From NCBI GenBank assembly GCA_964346275.1, contig CAYFUR010000038.1:1-33694 (forward strand): DNA of 33,694 nt. Direction: 5' to 3'. This document shows positions 33,219-33,694 of this stretch, in pieces (within the stretch, counting starts at the first letter, position 1; every line of letters starts with the position of its first letter). The translations under genes and the position numbers were made by a program. The notes under the pieces were generated by a model. The model worked only from the letters and a program-made list of their open reading frames with translations. It was not told where the DNA came from and made no database searches. The DNA comes from CAYFUR01 sp964346275. GTDB taxonomy: Bacteria; Sumerlaeota; Sumerlaeia; SLMS01.

Positions 33219-33308
33219 CATCCTCATCCTCATCCTCAAACATCGATAATGATGACGATGACGATGACGAGGACGAGGACGATGACGAGGACGCGGAGGT
33301 TGATGATC
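33219..33308. repeat. Trinucleotide low-complexity patch with inverted symmetry
   Basis: CATCCTCATCCTCATCCTC is followed after a short AT-rich spacer by GATGACGATGACGATGACGA and further GAC/GAG triplets. The first part is close to the reverse complement of the second, so a long imperfect hairpin is possible. The 250-bp stretch 33215-33464 holds nothing else I can support. Confidence 0.6.
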
Positions 33309-33464
33309 AGCGCGCGATTTCTTGACGCTTGCATTCCCGGCCTCGATCTCTCGGAAATCGTTCCCCTCCCACTTTCTCGAAAGCCGATAAGGACGGCGAG
33401 GACAAGAAATCCTTATCCGCATGCCAAGGCGGTGCTTTGCTCTCCAACCTCCCGCCCCCCGTGT

Positions 33465-33522
33465 GGGCCTTTAGCTCAATTGGTTAGAGCAGCGGACTCA
33501 TAATCTGTTGGTTCTCGGTTCA
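33465..33522 (+). tRNA. tRNA with CAU anticodon (Ile2 or Met), 3' part missing
   Basis: GGGCCTTTAGCTCAATTGGT starts a clear tRNA: acceptor GGGCCTT, D arm GCTC...GAGC, anticodon arm GCGGA-CTCATAA-TCTGT with anticodon CAU, variable loop and the 5' half of the T arm (CTCGG-TTCA). After base 33522 the match ends: the expected CCGAG and AAGGCCC strands are absent. Only ~58 of ~77 nt are present. The acceptor and D-arm sequence resembles tRNA-Ile2 (CAU, lysidine-modified) as well as elongator tRNA-Met. An AAGCCCACCA at 33611-33620 resembles an acceptor 3' end but sits 88 nt too far. Confidence 0.7.
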
Positions 33523-33583
33523 CTCACTAATCCACGGACAAACACTCTCTGAGAAATAGAACCTATGAATGCCCATTGACGGG

Positions 33584-33660
33584 GCTTTGCTGTCCCTTTT
33601 CAATTCAATCAAGCCCACCAGGATCTCCGCAAAGTGTCTGTCGACACGGACAGCAAAAGC
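33584..33660. repeat. Inverted repeat GCTTTGCTGTCC / GGACAGCAAAAGC
   Basis: Arms at 33584-33595 and 33648-33660 pair over 12 bp with one bulged base, enclosing ~52 bp. They lie in the lower-GC right edge beyond the broken tRNA. The 172-bp end (33523-33694) also has a 57-codon open frame on the minus strand (33520-33693) with no recognised product. Confidence 0.4.
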
Positions 33661-33694
33661 AAAATGCGCTTCTCGAATTCCATGACGGTCGAGC

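Noticed and set aside
33219..33308. CRISPR-like repeats
   Set aside because: These are plain triplet repeats without spacers; no array or cas gene is in the window.
33520..33693. 57-codon minus-strand open frame at the right edge as a gene
   Set aside because: It overlaps the tRNA end, has no start inside the window and its third positions lack the GC bias of the other genes; too short to judge.
33465..33694. Group I intron in the tRNA
   Set aside because: Such introns sit in the anticodon loop, which is intact here; the break is in the T loop and no intron core elements are seen in the remaining 172 bp.

Overview
The window is a 33.7 kb piece of a GC-rich bacterial chromosome. A run of exactly 100 N at 14070-14169 marks a scaffold join, so this is probably a draft or metagenome assembly. 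The organism looks Gram-negative-like: it has lipoproteins with lipoboxes, type II secretion / type IV pilus ATPases and at least one very good sigma-54 promoter. Gene content (YfhO-type membrane protein, GH172, many TPR proteins, GGDDxY-repeat protein) resembles environmental candidate phyla such as Sumerlaeota or Hydrogenedentota. That placement is only an impression; no marker gene here settles it.

Layout. 13-8054 (all minus) is mostly housekeeping: rimO, a large YfhO-like membrane protein, rpsA with its own sigma-70 promoter and terminator, the overlapping pair cmk-plsC, and lexA. 8257-12676 holds two different GspE/PilB-family ATPases on the plus strand, separated by a minus-strand ribH. 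The second is an unusual fusion: signal peptide, helical TPR-like exported region, transmembrane segment, zinc ribbon, then a complete secretion ATPase. 12700-14069 is a GT-C-type membrane protein cut by the gap. 14170-17097 (minus) is a tightly packed run of sensor histidine kinase, AlkD-like DNA glycosylase and an SDR reductase, the last also cut by the gap. 17153-19306 is an exported protein with about 12 copies of a 26-27-residue GGDDxY-type repeat. 19543-20197 is a compact unit: sigma-54 promoter, one 158-aa orphan gene, terminator.

20281-25196 carries a DinB-fold protein, a TusA-like protein, a GT2 glycosyltransferase, a 657-aa TPR protein behind a second possible sigma-54 site, rnhB and purS. 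Two back-to-back terminators (25218-25308) separate these from a secreted acidic 654-aa protein with its own near-consensus promoter and a leader of about 210 nt, which looks like an abundant surface protein. 27613-31239 (minus) encodes a GH172 (DUF2961) exported glycosidase with both catalytic glutamates, a TPR lipoprotein and a small lipoprotein. 31906-33214 is an isolated pstB followed by a YraN-family gene. The right end has a GAY/CTCATC simple-repeat patch and a CAU tRNA whose 3' part is missing.

The best candidates for undescribed biology are the envelope-sensing secretion ATPase fusion (10238-12676), the sigma-54-controlled orphan (19543-20197), the GGDDxY-repeat exported protein beside the cache-type kinase, and the secreted 654-aa protein with a duplicated module. 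No CRISPR array, transposase, integrase or known defence system is visible.
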